Shown here piece after piece: positions 6,017-15,137 of a stretch of 64,000 nucleotides of DNA (the first letter of the stretch is position 1; every line of letters begins with the position of its first letter). The stretch is from Candidatus Bipolaricaulota bacterium (GTDB lineage Bacteria; Bipolaricaulota; Bipolaricaulia; UBA7950; UBA9294): contig JANQEA010000011.1 of the NCBI GenBank assembly GCA_028278555.1, positions 1 to 64,000 of the forward strand, written 5' to 3'. The notes under the pieces are model-generated. The model had not been told where the DNA came from, did no database searches, and saw only the letters and a program-made list of their open reading frames with translations. The position numbers and the translations under genes are program-made.

Positions 6017-7672
6017 ATGACCCAGCGCCGCGGACGGATCGTCGCAGCGGTCATGGTCGTATGTCTCGCGGTGATTATCGGCCGACTCTTCCAGCTGCAG
6101 ATCGTTCAGCATGGGTCGTGGAGCGCCGCGGCCGCCTCGATCCAGGAGAGGACGCTCGAACTCCCGCCGCGCCGCGGGTCGATTGTCGATCGCGACGGCG
6201 AGCTCCTCGCGTTCGACGTCAAGGCGAAGGCGATCGCCGTCGATGGAATCCATGCGACGGAGCAGGAAGCCCTGGCCCAGATCCTCGCTGAGGAGCTGGG
6301 CCGCACGCTTCACGAGATCTCTGATCTCGTGTATCGCGAAAGCTACTTCACCTGGATCGATCGGCGCGTCGACATCGAGACCGCACAGCGGATCGAGCGA
6401 CGTGCGGAGGCGGCCGGCGCGTACGGGCTTGTCCTGATCGATACGTGGAAGCGCTGTTATCCGCAGGGCTCGCTGGCGTCGAACGTGATCGGGTTCGTCG
6501 GGACCGACGGGGCGGGCCTTGAGGGGATCGAGCTGGCGTTCGACGAGCACCTTCGCGGTGAACCGCAGCTCGTCCACATCCTCGAGGGGGCGGACGGTCG
6601 AGCGTACGGCGTGCAGATCCTTGAGATCGGGCGTCCCGGGGAGGATCTCGTACTGACCCTCGACGCCGAACTCCAGTTCGCCTGCGAGGAGGAGATCGCC
6701 GTCGGGGTCTCCAGATTTCGTGCCGATGGCGGGATGATCGTGATCCTCGACCCGACGACCGGTGACGTTCTTGCGATGGCACAGGACAAGACCTACGACC
6801 TGAACCGATTCCAGTCCTCGACGTCCGAGGCGCGACGGAATCTGGCCGTGACGTACCTGTTCGAGCCGGGCTCGATCTTCAAAGTATTCACCGGTCTGGC
6901 CGCCCTCGAGGCCGGTGTCGTGTCGGTCGAGGATACGTTCGACGGGGACGACGGGATCGACGTCCACGGCCACGTAATGCACAACTCCGAGTACCTCTCC
7001 TACGGGACGGTGACGTTTGCCGAGATCATCAAGGACTCGATCAACACGGGGATGATCCGCGTCGCTCAGCGGCTCGGCGAAGAGCCGCTTCACGCGATGC
7101 TCGATGGGCTCGGATTCGGTCGTCCGACCGGGATCGAACTCCCGGGCGAAGTCGGAGGGATCCTCCGCGATGTCGAGGACTGGTCGGGTCTGGCGCTTGC
7201 GGCGACGTCGATCGGCCAGTCGGTGGCGACGACCGGAATCCAACTCGCCCGCGCGATGGCCGCCGTCGCCAACGGCGGGCGGCTCGTTGCGCCGCACATC
7301 GTGATCTCGCATGAGGTCGGGCAGGTTGCGGCGGTTGCGTCGAGTGAGACCTGCGCGACGATGCGCCGCCTGATGGTCGATGTCGTCGAAGACGGAACAG
7401 GCACGCTCGCCGGGGTCGACGACTTCGTCATCGCCGGAAAGACCGGGACGGCCCAGAAGGCGGTTCCGGGCCAGGGCTACGTCGCCGGAAAGTACACCTC
7501 CCTCTTCGCCGGGCTGCTGACGGCCGGGAATCCGGAGTACGTTGTGCTCGTCGTCCTCGACGAGGTGAAGACGACGCCGGTCTGGGGCGGATACACGGCC
7601 GGACAGATCTTCCGCGAGACGGCGGAACGCCTTGTCAGGCAGGAGCAGCTGATCCCATCAGCCGCATACTAG
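6017..7672 (+). CDS. ftsI: Septal peptidoglycan transpeptidase (class B penicillin-binding protein, FtsI-like)
   Basis: A 551-residue class B PBP. It has one N-terminal membrane helix (IVAAVMVVCLAVIIGRLFQL), a dimerisation domain starting LELPPRRGSIVDRDG, then a transpeptidase domain with SIFK (active Ser about 286), SIN (in KDSINTG) and KTG (in IAGKTGTAQK). No PASTA domain is present. It cross-links septal peptidoglycan in the periplasm together with FtsW. I chose the ATG four bases after the FtsL-like stop. An ATG at 5981 would add 12 residues overlapping that gene. Neither has a clear SD, so translation may depend on the upstream gene. It converges with mnmG eight bases away. Confidence 0.92.
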   Translation: MTQRRGRIVAAVMVVCLAVIIGRLFQLQIVQHGSWSAAAASIQERTLELPPRRGSIVDRDGELLAFDVKAKAIAVDGIHATEQEALAQILAEELGRTLHEISDLVYRESYFTWIDRRVDIETAQRIERRAEAAGAYGLVLIDTWKRCYPQGSLASNVIGFVGTDGAGLEGIELAFDEHLRGEPQLVHILEGADGRAYGVQILEIGRPGEDLVLTLDAELQFACEEEIAVGVSRFRADGGMIVILDPTTGDVLAMAQDKTYDLNRFQSSTSEARRNLAVTYLFEPGSIFKVFTGLAALEAGVVSVEDTFDGDDGIDVHGHVMHNSEYLSYGTVTFAEIIKDSINTGMIRVAQRLGEEPLHAMLDGLGFGRPTGIELPGEVGGILRDVEDWSGLALAATSIGQSVATTGIQLARAMAAVANGGRLVAPHIVISHEVGQVAAVASSETCATMRRLMVDVVEDGTGTLAGVDDFVIAGKTGTAQKAVPGQGYVAGKYTSLFAGLLTAGNPEYVVLVVLDEVKTTPVWGGYTAGQIFRETAERLVRQEQLIPSAAY

Positions 7673-7680
7673 AGCGAGCG

Positions 7681-9525
7681 CTATCGGCGGAGGTGGATCG
7701 CGAGCATCGATAGATCCGCCTGCGACACGCCGGGGACGCGACAGGCCTGCCCGAACGACTGCGGGCGGACGCGCGCAAGGAGATCGCGCCCTTCGATCGA
7801 GAGGTTCGATAGCTCCTCATAGCGGACATCGGGCGGAATGGCGATCCCCTCCATTCGCTTCAAGCGGTCGATCTCCCGTTCGTGCTGTTCCAGATAGCCG
7901 GCGTACTTCCCGGCGATCATCACTTCGTCGGCGACGTCGGCCGGAGGCTCCGCTTGCGGCAGCAGATCGGACAGCCGGACATGGGGACGACGGAGAAGCT
8001 CGAACAGGCTCGCCCCGTTGTTCCGGAGCGGGGTCGAGCCGCAGGCAACGAGGCGTTCGTTGATCGGATGCGTCGGACCGATCCGGGTTGTCTGGAGCTT
8101 CGAAAGCAGCCGATCGACAGCCTTCCGCTTCTCAGCGGCACGTTCGTAGCAGGCATCCGGAAGAAGCCCGATGGCATGACCGAGCTCCGCGAGTCGAAGG
8201 TCGGCGTTTCCTTCTCTGAGGGAGATCCGATACTCGGCACGCGACGGGAGCATCCGGTACGGCTCGGTGATCCCCTTGGTGACCAGATCGTCGATCAGTA
8301 CACCGATGAACGCGTCGCCGCGCGAGAGGATGATCGGTGTCTCACCGTGAACCGCCCGGGCGGCGTTGATCCCGGCGAGGAGGCCTTGGGCGGCCGCCTC
8401 CTCGTATCCGGTTGTCCCGTTGATCTGCCCAGCGAAGTAGAGCCCGCCGATCCGATCGGTCTCCAGTGAGTCGCGGAGGTGGATCGGATCGATGAAGTCG
8501 TACTCGATGTTGTAGCCGTATCGTTCGATGTAGGCCGACTCGAGGCCGTCGATGCTGTGGACGATCGCCTCCTGGACCTCCGGAGCCATCGCGGTATAGA
8601 TCCCCTGCAGGTAGATCTCGTCGCTCGTCCGTCCCTCCGGTTCGAGGAAGACCTTGTGACTCGCGCGGCCGGGGAACGTGACGATCTTCGTCTCGAGCGA
8701 GGGGCAGTGGCGAGGGCCCTCGCCGCTCATCAGACCGGCGTAGATCGCGCTCTTCGCCAGGTTCTCTTCGATGATCCGATGCGTCGCCTCGTTCGTGTGG
8801 GAGACGAAGACAGGGTACTCGTCGGGGAGCGTTCGCGGTTCGTTCCAGAAGGAGAAGGCGAGGGGCACGTCGCTCGTCGGCTGGCGTTCGAGACGATCGG
8901 TATCGACCGTCTCCCGACGAACCCGCGGCGGTGTCCCGGTCTTCAGCCGTTCGAGCGAGTAGCCGAGTTGCTCGAGGGAGTCAGCGAGGCTCTTCGATGG
9001 CGGCTCGCCGGCACGACCGGCGGCGTAGCCAATCTCGCCCATCAGCACCCGGCCGTGGAGGAAGGTCCCGGTCGCGAGGATCACGGCTGTTGTACCGAGT
9101 TCGATCCCATCGCGAAGACGGATGCCGGAAGCCCGACGTTCCCGGACGATGAGGTCTTCGACCGTCCCTTCGACCAGTTCAATCCCGTCTTCATCCTCGA
9201 GGATCCGCCGCCAGACCCGCTTGTAGTCGGTGCGATCGGCCTGGGCGCGACGGACCTGCATCGCCGCTCCCTTGCTCGTGTTCAGCACCCGGATGTGGAT
9301 CGTCGTCTCGTCGCTGACGCGGGCCATTGCCCCGCCAAGGGCGTCGATCTCACGAACGAGCTGCGATTTGCCCGGTCCGCCGATCGCAGGGTTGCACGGC
9401 ATCGTGCCGATCTGATCGAGGGCCATCGTGATCAACGCCGTCGAGGCGCCGAGCCGGGCTGCAGCCAACGCCGCCTCGCAGCCGGCGTGGCCGGCTCCGA
9501 CGACGATCACGTCGTAGGTGCGCAT
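7681..9525 (-). CDS. mnmG: tRNA uridine-5-carboxymethylaminomethyl modification enzyme MnmG
   Basis: A 614-residue FAD enzyme (GidA) that, with MnmE, modifies the wobble uridine of tRNAs. It has FAD-binding GAGHAGCEAALAAARLG at the N-terminus, the signature GGPGKSQLVREIDALGG, GQINGTTGYEEAAAQG, and the RPHVRLSDLL-type C-terminal domain. Length is normal. MnmE and RsmG, often neighbours, are not here. It lies 13 bases downstream of the slipin gene on the same strand, possibly co-transcribed. Confidence 0.95.
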   Translation of the reverse strand: MRTYDVIVVGAGHAGCEAALAAARLGASTALITMALDQIGTMPCNPAIGGPGKSQLVREIDALGGAMARVSDETTIHIRVLNTSKGAAMQVRRAQADRTDYKRVWRRILEDEDGIELVEGTVEDLIVRERRASGIRLRDGIELGTTAVILATGTFLHGRVLMGEIGYAAGRAGEPPSKSLADSLEQLGYSLERLKTGTPPRVRRETVDTDRLERQPTSDVPLAFSFWNEPRTLPDEYPVFVSHTNEATHRIIEENLAKSAIYAGLMSGEGPRHCPSLETKIVTFPGRASHKVFLEPEGRTSDEIYLQGIYTAMAPEVQEAIVHSIDGLESAYIERYGYNIEYDFIDPIHLRDSLETDRIGGLYFAGQINGTTGYEEAAAQGLLAGINAARAVHGETPIILSRGDAFIGVLIDDLVTKGITEPYRMLPSRAEYRISLREGNADLRLAELGHAIGLLPDACYERAAEKRKAVDRLLSKLQTTRIGPTHPINERLVACGSTPLRNNGASLFELLRRPHVRLSDLLPQAEPPADVADEVMIAGKYAGYLEQHEREIDRLKRMEGIAIPPDVRYEELSNLSIEGRDLLARVRPQSFGQACRVPGVSQADLSMLAIHLRR

Positions 9526-9538
9526 CGGTGGTGCGGGG

Positions 9539-10288
9539 CTAGTCCTTCTTCATCCGCGAGAGCCATTCGAACAGCTCGATCGGGACGGGGAAGACGATCG
9601 TCGAAGCGTTTTCGGCCGAGATGTCGTTGAGGGTCTGGAGGTAGCGAAGCTGAAGGGCGGCCGGGTTTCGCTCGATGATCGACGCCGCTTCGCCGAGCTT
9701 CGTCGCTGCCTGGAGTTCGCCTTCAGCGTTGATCACCTTGGCGCGCCGGTCGCGCTCCGCCTCGGCCTGGCGTGCGATCGCCCGCTGCATGTCGCTCGGC
9801 AGCTTGACGTCCTTGATCTCCATGTTCTTGACCTTGATTCCCCACGGGTCGGTCTGCTCGTCGACGATCTGCTGGAGCTGCATGTTGATCGTCTCGCGCT
9901 CACCGAGCACTTGGTCAAGCTCGAAACCGCCGAGGACGCTCCGGAGGGTCGTCATCGCGATCTGCCGCGTCGCTTCCATGAAGTTCTGCACTTGGACGAC
10001 GGCGGCGCTCGGATCGAGGACGCGGAAGAAGAGGACCGCGTTCACCTGGGTCGAGACGTTGTCCTTGGTGATCACTTCTTGCGGCGGGACATCGAGCGTC
10101 ACCGTCCGAAGGCTCACCTTCACCATCTTGTCGACGATCGGAATGATCAGGAAGATCCCCGGCCCCTTGGCGCCGACCAACCGGCCAAGCCGGAAGATGA
10201 CCCCCCGTTCGTACTCGCGAACGATCTTGATTGCATTGGCAAGGAACAACACGACGAAGACGACGATCGCGCCGACTGCGGTATACAT
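9539..10288 (-). CDS. Slipin / stomatin-like SPFH membrane protein
   Basis: A 249-residue protein with one N-terminal membrane segment ([17 protein letters not shown]) followed by an SPFH/Band 7 domain ([35 protein letters not shown]) and a helical tail ([17 protein letters not shown]). Slipins assemble in membrane microdomains and are often paired with an NfeD partner or protease. Neither is present here. The ATG at 10288 has SD AAGGAGG nine bases upstream. The longer frame to 10414 would run through the promoter, so I rejected it. A promoter TTGACA/TACCAT lies just upstream, divergent from tpiA. Confidence 0.9.
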   Translation of the reverse strand: MYTAVGAIVVFVVLFLANAIKIVREYERGVIFRLGRLVGAKGPGIFLIIPIVDKMVKVSLRTVTLDVPPQEVITKDNVSTQVNAVLFFRVLDPSAAVVQVQNFMEATRQIAMTTLRSVLGGFELDQVLGERETINMQLQQIVDEQTDPWGIKVKNMEIKDVKLPSDMQRAIARQAEAERDRRAKVINAEGELQAATKLGEAASIIERNPAALQLRYLQTLNDISAENASTIVFPVPIELFEWLSRMKKD

Positions 10289-10331
10289 GGTCTCTCGCCT
10301 CCTTGTGAGAATCACAGCTCGATTCGATCGG

Positions 10332-10360
10332 ATGGTAGGTGGGGTCGTCCGCGGTGTCAA
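10332..10360 (-). promoter_or_regulatory. Promoter of the slipin (and possibly mnmG) gene
   Basis: On the minus strand TTGACA (10355-10360), a 17-base spacer and TACCAT (10332-10337), 44 bases before the slipin ATG. It overlaps closely with the divergent tpiA promoter. Confidence 0.65.
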
Positions 10361-10363
10361 TCG

Positions 10364-10392
10364 TTCACAGTCGGCGATCGGTTCGATATACT
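10364..10392 (+). promoter_or_regulatory. Promoter of tpiA-pgsA
   Basis: TTCACA (10364-10369), a 17-base spacer and TATACT (10387-10392). The tpiA ATG lies 42 bases downstream, leaving a short leader with a good SD. Confidence 0.7.
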
Positions 10393-10434
10393 CTGCGCAA
10401 ACCTCGCGAAGCATCCGGGTCCGAGAGGGGGAGT

Positions 10435-11211
10435 ATGTCGCGTCGTCGCCTGATCGCCGGGAATTGGAAGATGAACAAGACGCCGCAGGAGACTGCGGCG
10501 TTCGTCGAGGACTTCGCGCCGAGGGTCGCCAGCTTCTTCGAGATCGAAGTCCTATTGATCCCGCCGTACACGAGTCTGGAGCCGGCGAGCCGGCAGCTCG
10601 TAGGAACGTCGATTGCGCTCGGGGCGCAGGATCTTCATTCCGAGCCGTCCGGCGCGTACACCGGCGCGATCTCCGCGCAGATGCTCGCCGCTTGCGGCTG
10701 CCGATACGTCCTCGTCGGCCATTCGGAGCGTCGGCACGTCTTCGGAGACGACGACGCGACCGTCCGTCGGAAACTCGGCTCGGCGCTCGACGGCCGGTTG
10801 CTCCCGATCCTCTGCATCGGCGAGACGATCGATGAACGGCGGGGCGGCGCGACGCCGGAGATCCTGACCCGGCAGCTCACCGTCGGGCTCGACGGACTCG
10901 ATGCCGGCGCGATGAAATCGATTGTCGTCGCCTACGAGCCGGTCTGGGCGATCGGGACCGGCGAGACGGCGACGCCCGAGCAGGCACAGGAGGCGATCGC
11001 GGGGATCCGCGCCTGGCTCTCGGGCCGATTCGACGAGCCGACGGCCGGCCGAGCTCGGATCCTCTACGGCGGGAGCGTCAAGCCGGGCAACGCCGCCGAG
11101 TTGATGCGCCTGCCGGACGTCGACGGCGTCCTTGTCGGAGGGGCATCCCTCGATCCGGAGGCGTTCGCGGCGATCGCCCAAGCCGGGCGAAGCGTGGTGG
11201 AGAGCGAATGA
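10435..11211 (+). CDS. tpiA: Triose-phosphate isomerase
   Basis: A 258-residue TIM-barrel enzyme interconverting dihydroxyacetone phosphate and glyceraldehyde 3-phosphate. The active-site Lys is in AGNWKMNK, His in [10 protein letters not shown], Glu in [12 protein letters not shown]. Phosphate is bound by the loop around [11 protein letters not shown] and GVLVGGASL. The start at 10435 follows a purine-rich SD (GAGAGGGGGAG). The longer frame to 10339 overlaps the promoter. Its stop overlaps the pgsA start by four bases, so the two are translationally coupled. The pairing of a central-carbon gene with a phospholipid gene has no obvious functional reason. Confidence 0.96.
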   Translation: MSRRRLIAGNWKMNKTPQETAAFVEDFAPRVASFFEIEVLLIPPYTSLEPASRQLVGTSIALGAQDLHSEPSGAYTGAISAQMLAACGCRYVLVGHSERRHVFGDDDATVRRKLGSALDGRLLPILCIGETIDERRGGATPEILTRQLTVGLDGLDAGAMKSIVVAYEPVWAIGTGETATPEQAQEAIAGIRAWLSGRFDEPTAGRARILYGGSVKPGNAAELMRLPDVDGVLVGGASLDPEAFAAIAQAGRSVVESE

Positions 11212-11756
11212 ACATCCTCCGGACGATTCCGAATCAGATCACGCTCTCGCGGATCCTCTTCGTGCCGCTCCTGATGTTCCTGATTCTCTTCGATTCCGAT
11301 GTCACGCGGATTCTCGCGATGGTCCTCTTCTTCCTCGCCGCCGTTTCCGACGCGGTCGATGGGTACATCGCGCGGAGCCTCAACCAAACGTCGCTCTTCG
11401 GCAAGTTCGCCGACCCGATTGCCGACAAGCTGTTGATCGCCGGTGCGTTGATCGCCCTCCTTCAGCTCGGGGAGCTGAGTGCGTGGGCGGTGCTGGTGAT
11501 CATCGCGCGCGAGTTCCTCGTGACGGGCCTGAGGATCCTCGCGATTTCCGAAGGGGAGGCGATCGGGGCGAGCCTCCTCGGGAAAGCGAAGACGATCTCT
11601 CACGTCGCCCTCGTCTTGGCGATTCTAATCGACGTCTCCTTTGCGATCGGCCCGGCGTGGAATGTCGTGCGAGCCGTCACGCTCGGTCTCGCGCTCGCCC
11701 TCTCCGTCGTCTCCGGCGGCGAGTACTTCTATCGATCCCGGCGCTTGTTTGCCTAG
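11208..11756 (+). CDS. pgsA: CDP-diacylglycerol-glycerol-3-phosphate 3-phosphatidyltransferase
   Basis: A 182-residue integral membrane enzyme with about five hydrophobic segments, making phosphatidylglycerophosphate from CDP-diacylglycerol. The CDP-alcohol phosphotransferase motif is complete in one stretch: DG-x2-AR-x8-G-x3-D-x3-D, seen as DGYIAR...GKFADPIADK near residues 51-74. The IPNQITLSRI start is typical of PgsA. It overlaps tpiA by ATGA. Another CDP-alcohol transferase cannot be excluded, but length and motif context favour PgsA. A GGGGCG/CGCCCC hairpin (about 11755-11771) without a T run follows the stop. Confidence 0.9.
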   Translation: MNILRTIPNQITLSRILFVPLLMFLILFDSDVTRILAMVLFFLAAVSDAVDGYIARSLNQTSLFGKFADPIADKLLIAGALIALLQLGELSAWAVLVIIAREFLVTGLRILAISEGEAIGASLLGKAKTISHVALVLAILIDVSFAIGPAWNVVRAVTLGLALALSVVSGGEYFYRSRRLFA

Positions 11757-11850
11757 GGGCGTTTGTCGCCCCCCGGTGTGACCAACTCTCCCTTCTGGGC
11801 AAACCGGCAGCCCGCCCCACGCTGAATCGTCCCTCGATACTTGCGGTGTG

Positions 11851-14800
11851 ATGAGGCGAACGACTCGATTCGTCGGATTCCTCGCGCTGTTGAGCTGCGC
11901 GCTTGCCGGCGTGGGGTTCGACGTCCTTGCGGACTTGAAGCTCGATCTGTCGATCGACCCGGCACCGGTCGCCCGGGGGGGCATGCTGACGATCACGGCG
12001 ATTGCTGCGAATTCGGGCGCCGCCCCTATCGAGGGGGCGACGCTCTACCTCCCCCTGCCGGTCGGATTCGATCAGTGGAAGAGTGAATCGAGGATCGATG
12101 GCGGAGCGTGGACCGCGTATCCGGCGAACGGATTGATCCCGCTCGACCCGATCCCGGCAGCGTCGGATCGGACGATCGAGATCCGAACGTGGGTCGAGCA
12201 TGCGGCTCCCGCATCGCTCGGAATGGTCGCTCAGATTCTCGATGCCGTCGGAATGCTTGCCGAGGCCGGTGGCTGGGTGAACGTCCTCCCGACGGTCGAC
12301 GCCGGGGCGGATCTGCTCGTCGACATGGAGATGCCGGTTTCACTCCTCGACGCGTCGGTCGGTGACGGCGGTGGCGGCATCGCTTCGTACGCATGGTCTG
12401 ATGGAGGATCTGGAGGAGCCTTCGATGATCCGGGCCTCCTTCATCCGACGTACACGCCGATCCAGCAGAGCGGCCTGATCGAGCTGACGCTGATCGCAAC
12501 CGACCTCGACGGTGACTCGTCGGGCGACTCGCTCCGTCTCCGCGTCAACTCGCCCCCGGATGTCGATGCGGGCCCCGATCAGACCGGCGACGAGGGGACA
12601 GCGATCGAACTTGCCGGTGCGACCGCTTCGGATCCGGACGGATGGATCGTCGGCTACGCGTGGAGCGACGGCGGCGCCGGCGGGACGTTCGAGCCCTCCT
12701 CGACGGTCCTCGATCCGACGTACACCCTTCCGCAGCTCGACGGCGTCGAGAGCGCCGACGTCGAGTTGACGCTGACGGCGACCGACGACTGGGGAGCGAC
12801 CGGGGACGATTCGCTGACAGTGACCGTCCGGAACGTCAACGCTCCTCCGCAGGTCGATGCGGGAGACGACCGGGCCGTCGGCGAAGGGAACGCGATCGAT
12901 CTGTCCGGCGCCAGCGCGACCGATCCGGACGGGTCGATCGTTGCTCTCGTCTGGAGCGACGGTGGGGCGGGAGGAACGTTCGATCCGCCCGCGGACGTCC
13001 TCGCTCCGAGCTACCGGGCGCCGCGGCTCGACGGGTGTGCCGATATGGAGATCGAGTTGCGTCTGACCGCGACGGATGATCTGGGCGCAACGGGAAGCGA
13101 TACCCTCATCTTGACCGTCGGGAACGAGAACGGATCGCCGACGGTCGATGCGGGGGAGGATCGCGAAGCCGACGCGGGCGATCTGGTGATGCTCGACGCT
13201 GCTGTGGCCGATGAAGACGGCGGTTCCCCGGATGTCCGCTGGGAGCAGACCTCCGGCCTGGTCGTTTCGATCGAATCGGTCGCGGAGGCGATCCGGTTTG
13301 TTGCTCCGGACGTCGTAACGAGTGAACGACTCGAGTTCACCGTCTTCGTCACCGATGCCTGCGGGGCGATGGCGTTCGACTCGGTCCGCGTGACGGTCCA
13401 TCCCGGTCTGACCGACACTCTGCCTGCGTCTCTCGACGTGCGGATCGAGGCGTCCGACGTCCGCGGATTCCCCCTCCTGCCGCTCGATGTCGTCTCTGCT
13501 GGGGAGCCGATCACGTTCGAGATTGTGGTGACGAACACCGGGGAGGTTCCGATTGCCGACCTGTCTGCCTTCACCTCGGAGGGGCTCTCGCTCGAACTGA
13601 GCGTCGATCGGCTCGACCCTTGGGAACGCGCCGTTGCGACGCTCGTCCAGTCTGCCGAGCCGAGTGAATCGGACGACCGCTTCGAGCTGACGGTCGATGT
13701 CGATGGGCGAGATACGGCAGGGGAAAGCGTCCAAGCCAGCGGTACGTTCGCTCTTCAGCTGCGAACGAGCGAGGACGAGGTCGGACTCCATCTGAGGATG
13801 ATGTCCGATCGAGACACCGTCTCCATCGGTGAGACAATCAGGTACAGCTACACGATCCGAAACTCCGGCACGATTCCGGTCGTCGGGCTCGCGCTTCACG
13901 ACGAACGGATCGGTCAGGTTCCCCTTCCGGTGACGGAGATCGATGCGGGCGAGGCGTTGCATGTCGTGTCGACGACCATCGTCGACGCATCGGATCTCCC
14001 GGGCCCGCTGAGGAACACGTCGATCGTGAGTGGGTTCACGCGGCAGGGCGCGCCGGTCGAGGCAGAGGCTGAAGCGAGCGTCGAGATCGAACCGGACGTC
14101 GCAGGTGGCGGCGGAACAGCGAGAGAGGGCGATCCGGCATTCGGCCGTCTCGTGATCAGCGAAATCGCCTGGGCGGGGACGCGTGGCAACCCTGAGGCGG
14201 AATGGATCGAGCTTGCCAATACGTGTTCCGGCGAGATCGATCTGACGGGCTGGCGCCTCTGCTGGTACGAGACGGGAGACGGGGTGCCGGACGAAAGCGA
14301 GTGGACGCGGATCGATCTGATCGGACGTGTCGCTCCGATGATTGTCGCTTCGAACGGGCTCTCCGACTTGAGCTTCGTCGAGACCGAAGACGGTGCCTGG
14401 CGGGTCATCGACCCTCGGTGGGGCGACGAGGGCACTCGACCGGCCGGCTACTTCCTCCTCGAGCGGGGAGACGACGACACGGTCTCCGATGTGCTCGCCG
14501 ATCAGATCTACGACCGATCCCTCGAACTCCCCGATCGAGGTGCGGCGATCTTCCTGATCGACCCCGACGGGCGGATTGTCGATTCCGCCAACGCGCAGTC
14601 CCCGGCGCGGCCAGGCTGGGCGGCCGGGAGTGCCGACTCGTGGGCGACGATGGAACGCATTCGCCTCGACCTGGGCGACGCTCCGAGCAACTGGCAGACG
14701 CATCCCGGCCTTCTGATGAGCGGGCTGGATGGGCGGGGCAGGCCACTGCTGGCAACGGCCGCGCGGCCGAACTGTCCGGCGATCGATGCGCTTCTGCAGC

Positions 14801-15078
14801 TGGCCGCATCGCGGGTGACGCCAGTTCCCGTCCAGGGAGCGATGACGACGGCTCTCCCGATTGCCGGAGTGAACAGTTCGCCCCTCATTCAACTGAGCCT
14901 GTCCGGGGGGATTGCCGGAGGCGGGGGGAGCATCGGCGCGCTGCCGGCAATCTCGTCCCGCCGAGACGGATCGGGCGCTTGGCTCGATGTCGACCTGACC
15001 GGCGCAGCGAGCGGAACGTACTTCATCTGGATCTCGTATCCGGATGGGGGAACGTACCTCCTGGTCCTCGCGAAGTGA
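11851..15078 (+). CDS. Large secreted PKD-repeat / lamin-tail-domain protein
   Basis: About 1075 residues with a signal peptide (FVGFLALLSCALAGVGF) and no C-terminal anchor that I recognise. After a DUF11/CARDB-like domain (to about 130) come four PKD-like units (about 145-505). The middle ones share SDPDG-x-IV-x-YAWSDGGAGGTF and TLTATDDWGATG-type ends. Two CARDB-like domains follow (about 525-750), then a lamin-tail domain (LVISEIAWAGTRGNPEAEWI, about 770-930) and a Gly-rich region. Such architectures are extracellular and structural or adhesive; no catalytic motif is visible. GTG at 11848 is an alternative start. A GATACT box nine bases before the ATG may make a nearly leaderless mRNA, but its -35 is poor. 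Confidence 0.85.
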   Translation: MRRTTRFVGFLALLSCALAGVGFDVLADLKLDLSIDPAPVARGGMLTITAIAANSGAAPIEGATLYLPLPVGFDQWKSESRIDGGAWTAYPANGLIPLDPIPAASDRTIEIRTWVEHAAPASLGMVAQILDAVGMLAEAGGWVNVLPTVDAGADLLVDMEMPVSLLDASVGDGGGGIASYAWSDGGSGGAFDDPGLLHPTYTPIQQSGLIELTLIATDLDGDSSGDSLRLRVNSPPDVDAGPDQTGDEGTAIELAGATASDPDGWIVGYAWSDGGAGGTFEPSSTVLDPTYTLPQLDGVESADVELTLTATDDWGATGDDSLTVTVRNVNAPPQVDAGDDRAVGEGNAIDLSGASATDPDGSIVALVWSDGGAGGTFDPPADVLAPSYRAPRLDGCADMEIELRLTATDDLGATGSDTLILTVGNENGSPTVDAGEDREADAGDLVMLDAAVADEDGGSPDVRWEQTSGLVVSIESVAEAIRFVAPDVVTSERLEFTVFVTDACGAMAFDSVRVTVHPGLTDTLPASLDVRIEASDVRGFPLLPLDVVSAGEPITFEIVVTNTGEVPIADLSAFTSEGLSLELSVDRLDPWERAVATLVQSAEPSESDDRFELTVDVDGRDTAGESVQASGTFALQLRTSEDEVGLHLRMMSDRDTVSIGETIRYSYTIRNSGTIPVVGLALHDERIGQVPLPVTEIDAGEALHVVSTTIVDASDLPGPLRNTSIVSGFTRQGAPVEAEAEASVEIEPDVAGGGGTAREGDPAFGRLVISEIAWAGTRGNPEAEWIELANTCSGEIDLTGWRLCWYETGDGVPDESEWTRIDLIGRVAPMIVASNGLSDLSFVETEDGAWRVIDPRWGDEGTRPAGYFLLERGDDDTVSDVLADQIYDRSLELPDRGAAIFLIDPDGRIVDSANAQSPARPGWAAGSADSWATMERIRLDLGDAPSNWQTHPGLLMSGLDGRGRPLLATAARPNCPAIDALLQLAASRVTPVPVQGAMTTALPIAGVNSSPLIQLSLSGGIAGGGGSIGALPAISSRRDGSGAWLDVDLTGAASGTYFIWISYPDGGTYLLVLAK

Positions 15079-15137
15079 GGCGACCCGCGGCTGCCCGGGC
15101 GGTCCGCAATCGCTAGAATGTCCGGTGGGAGGCCTCC

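Noticed and set aside
11795..11820. GGGCAAACC-like string after pgsA, a possible fourth c-di-GMP-I aptamer
   Set aside because: The GGACGCAAAGCC element, GNRA hairpin and closing GGGUUACC are all absent.
12340..14892. 850-residue minus-strand frame
   Set aside because: Antisense shadow of the PKD/lamin-tail gene; Arg-rich, no signal, no RBS.
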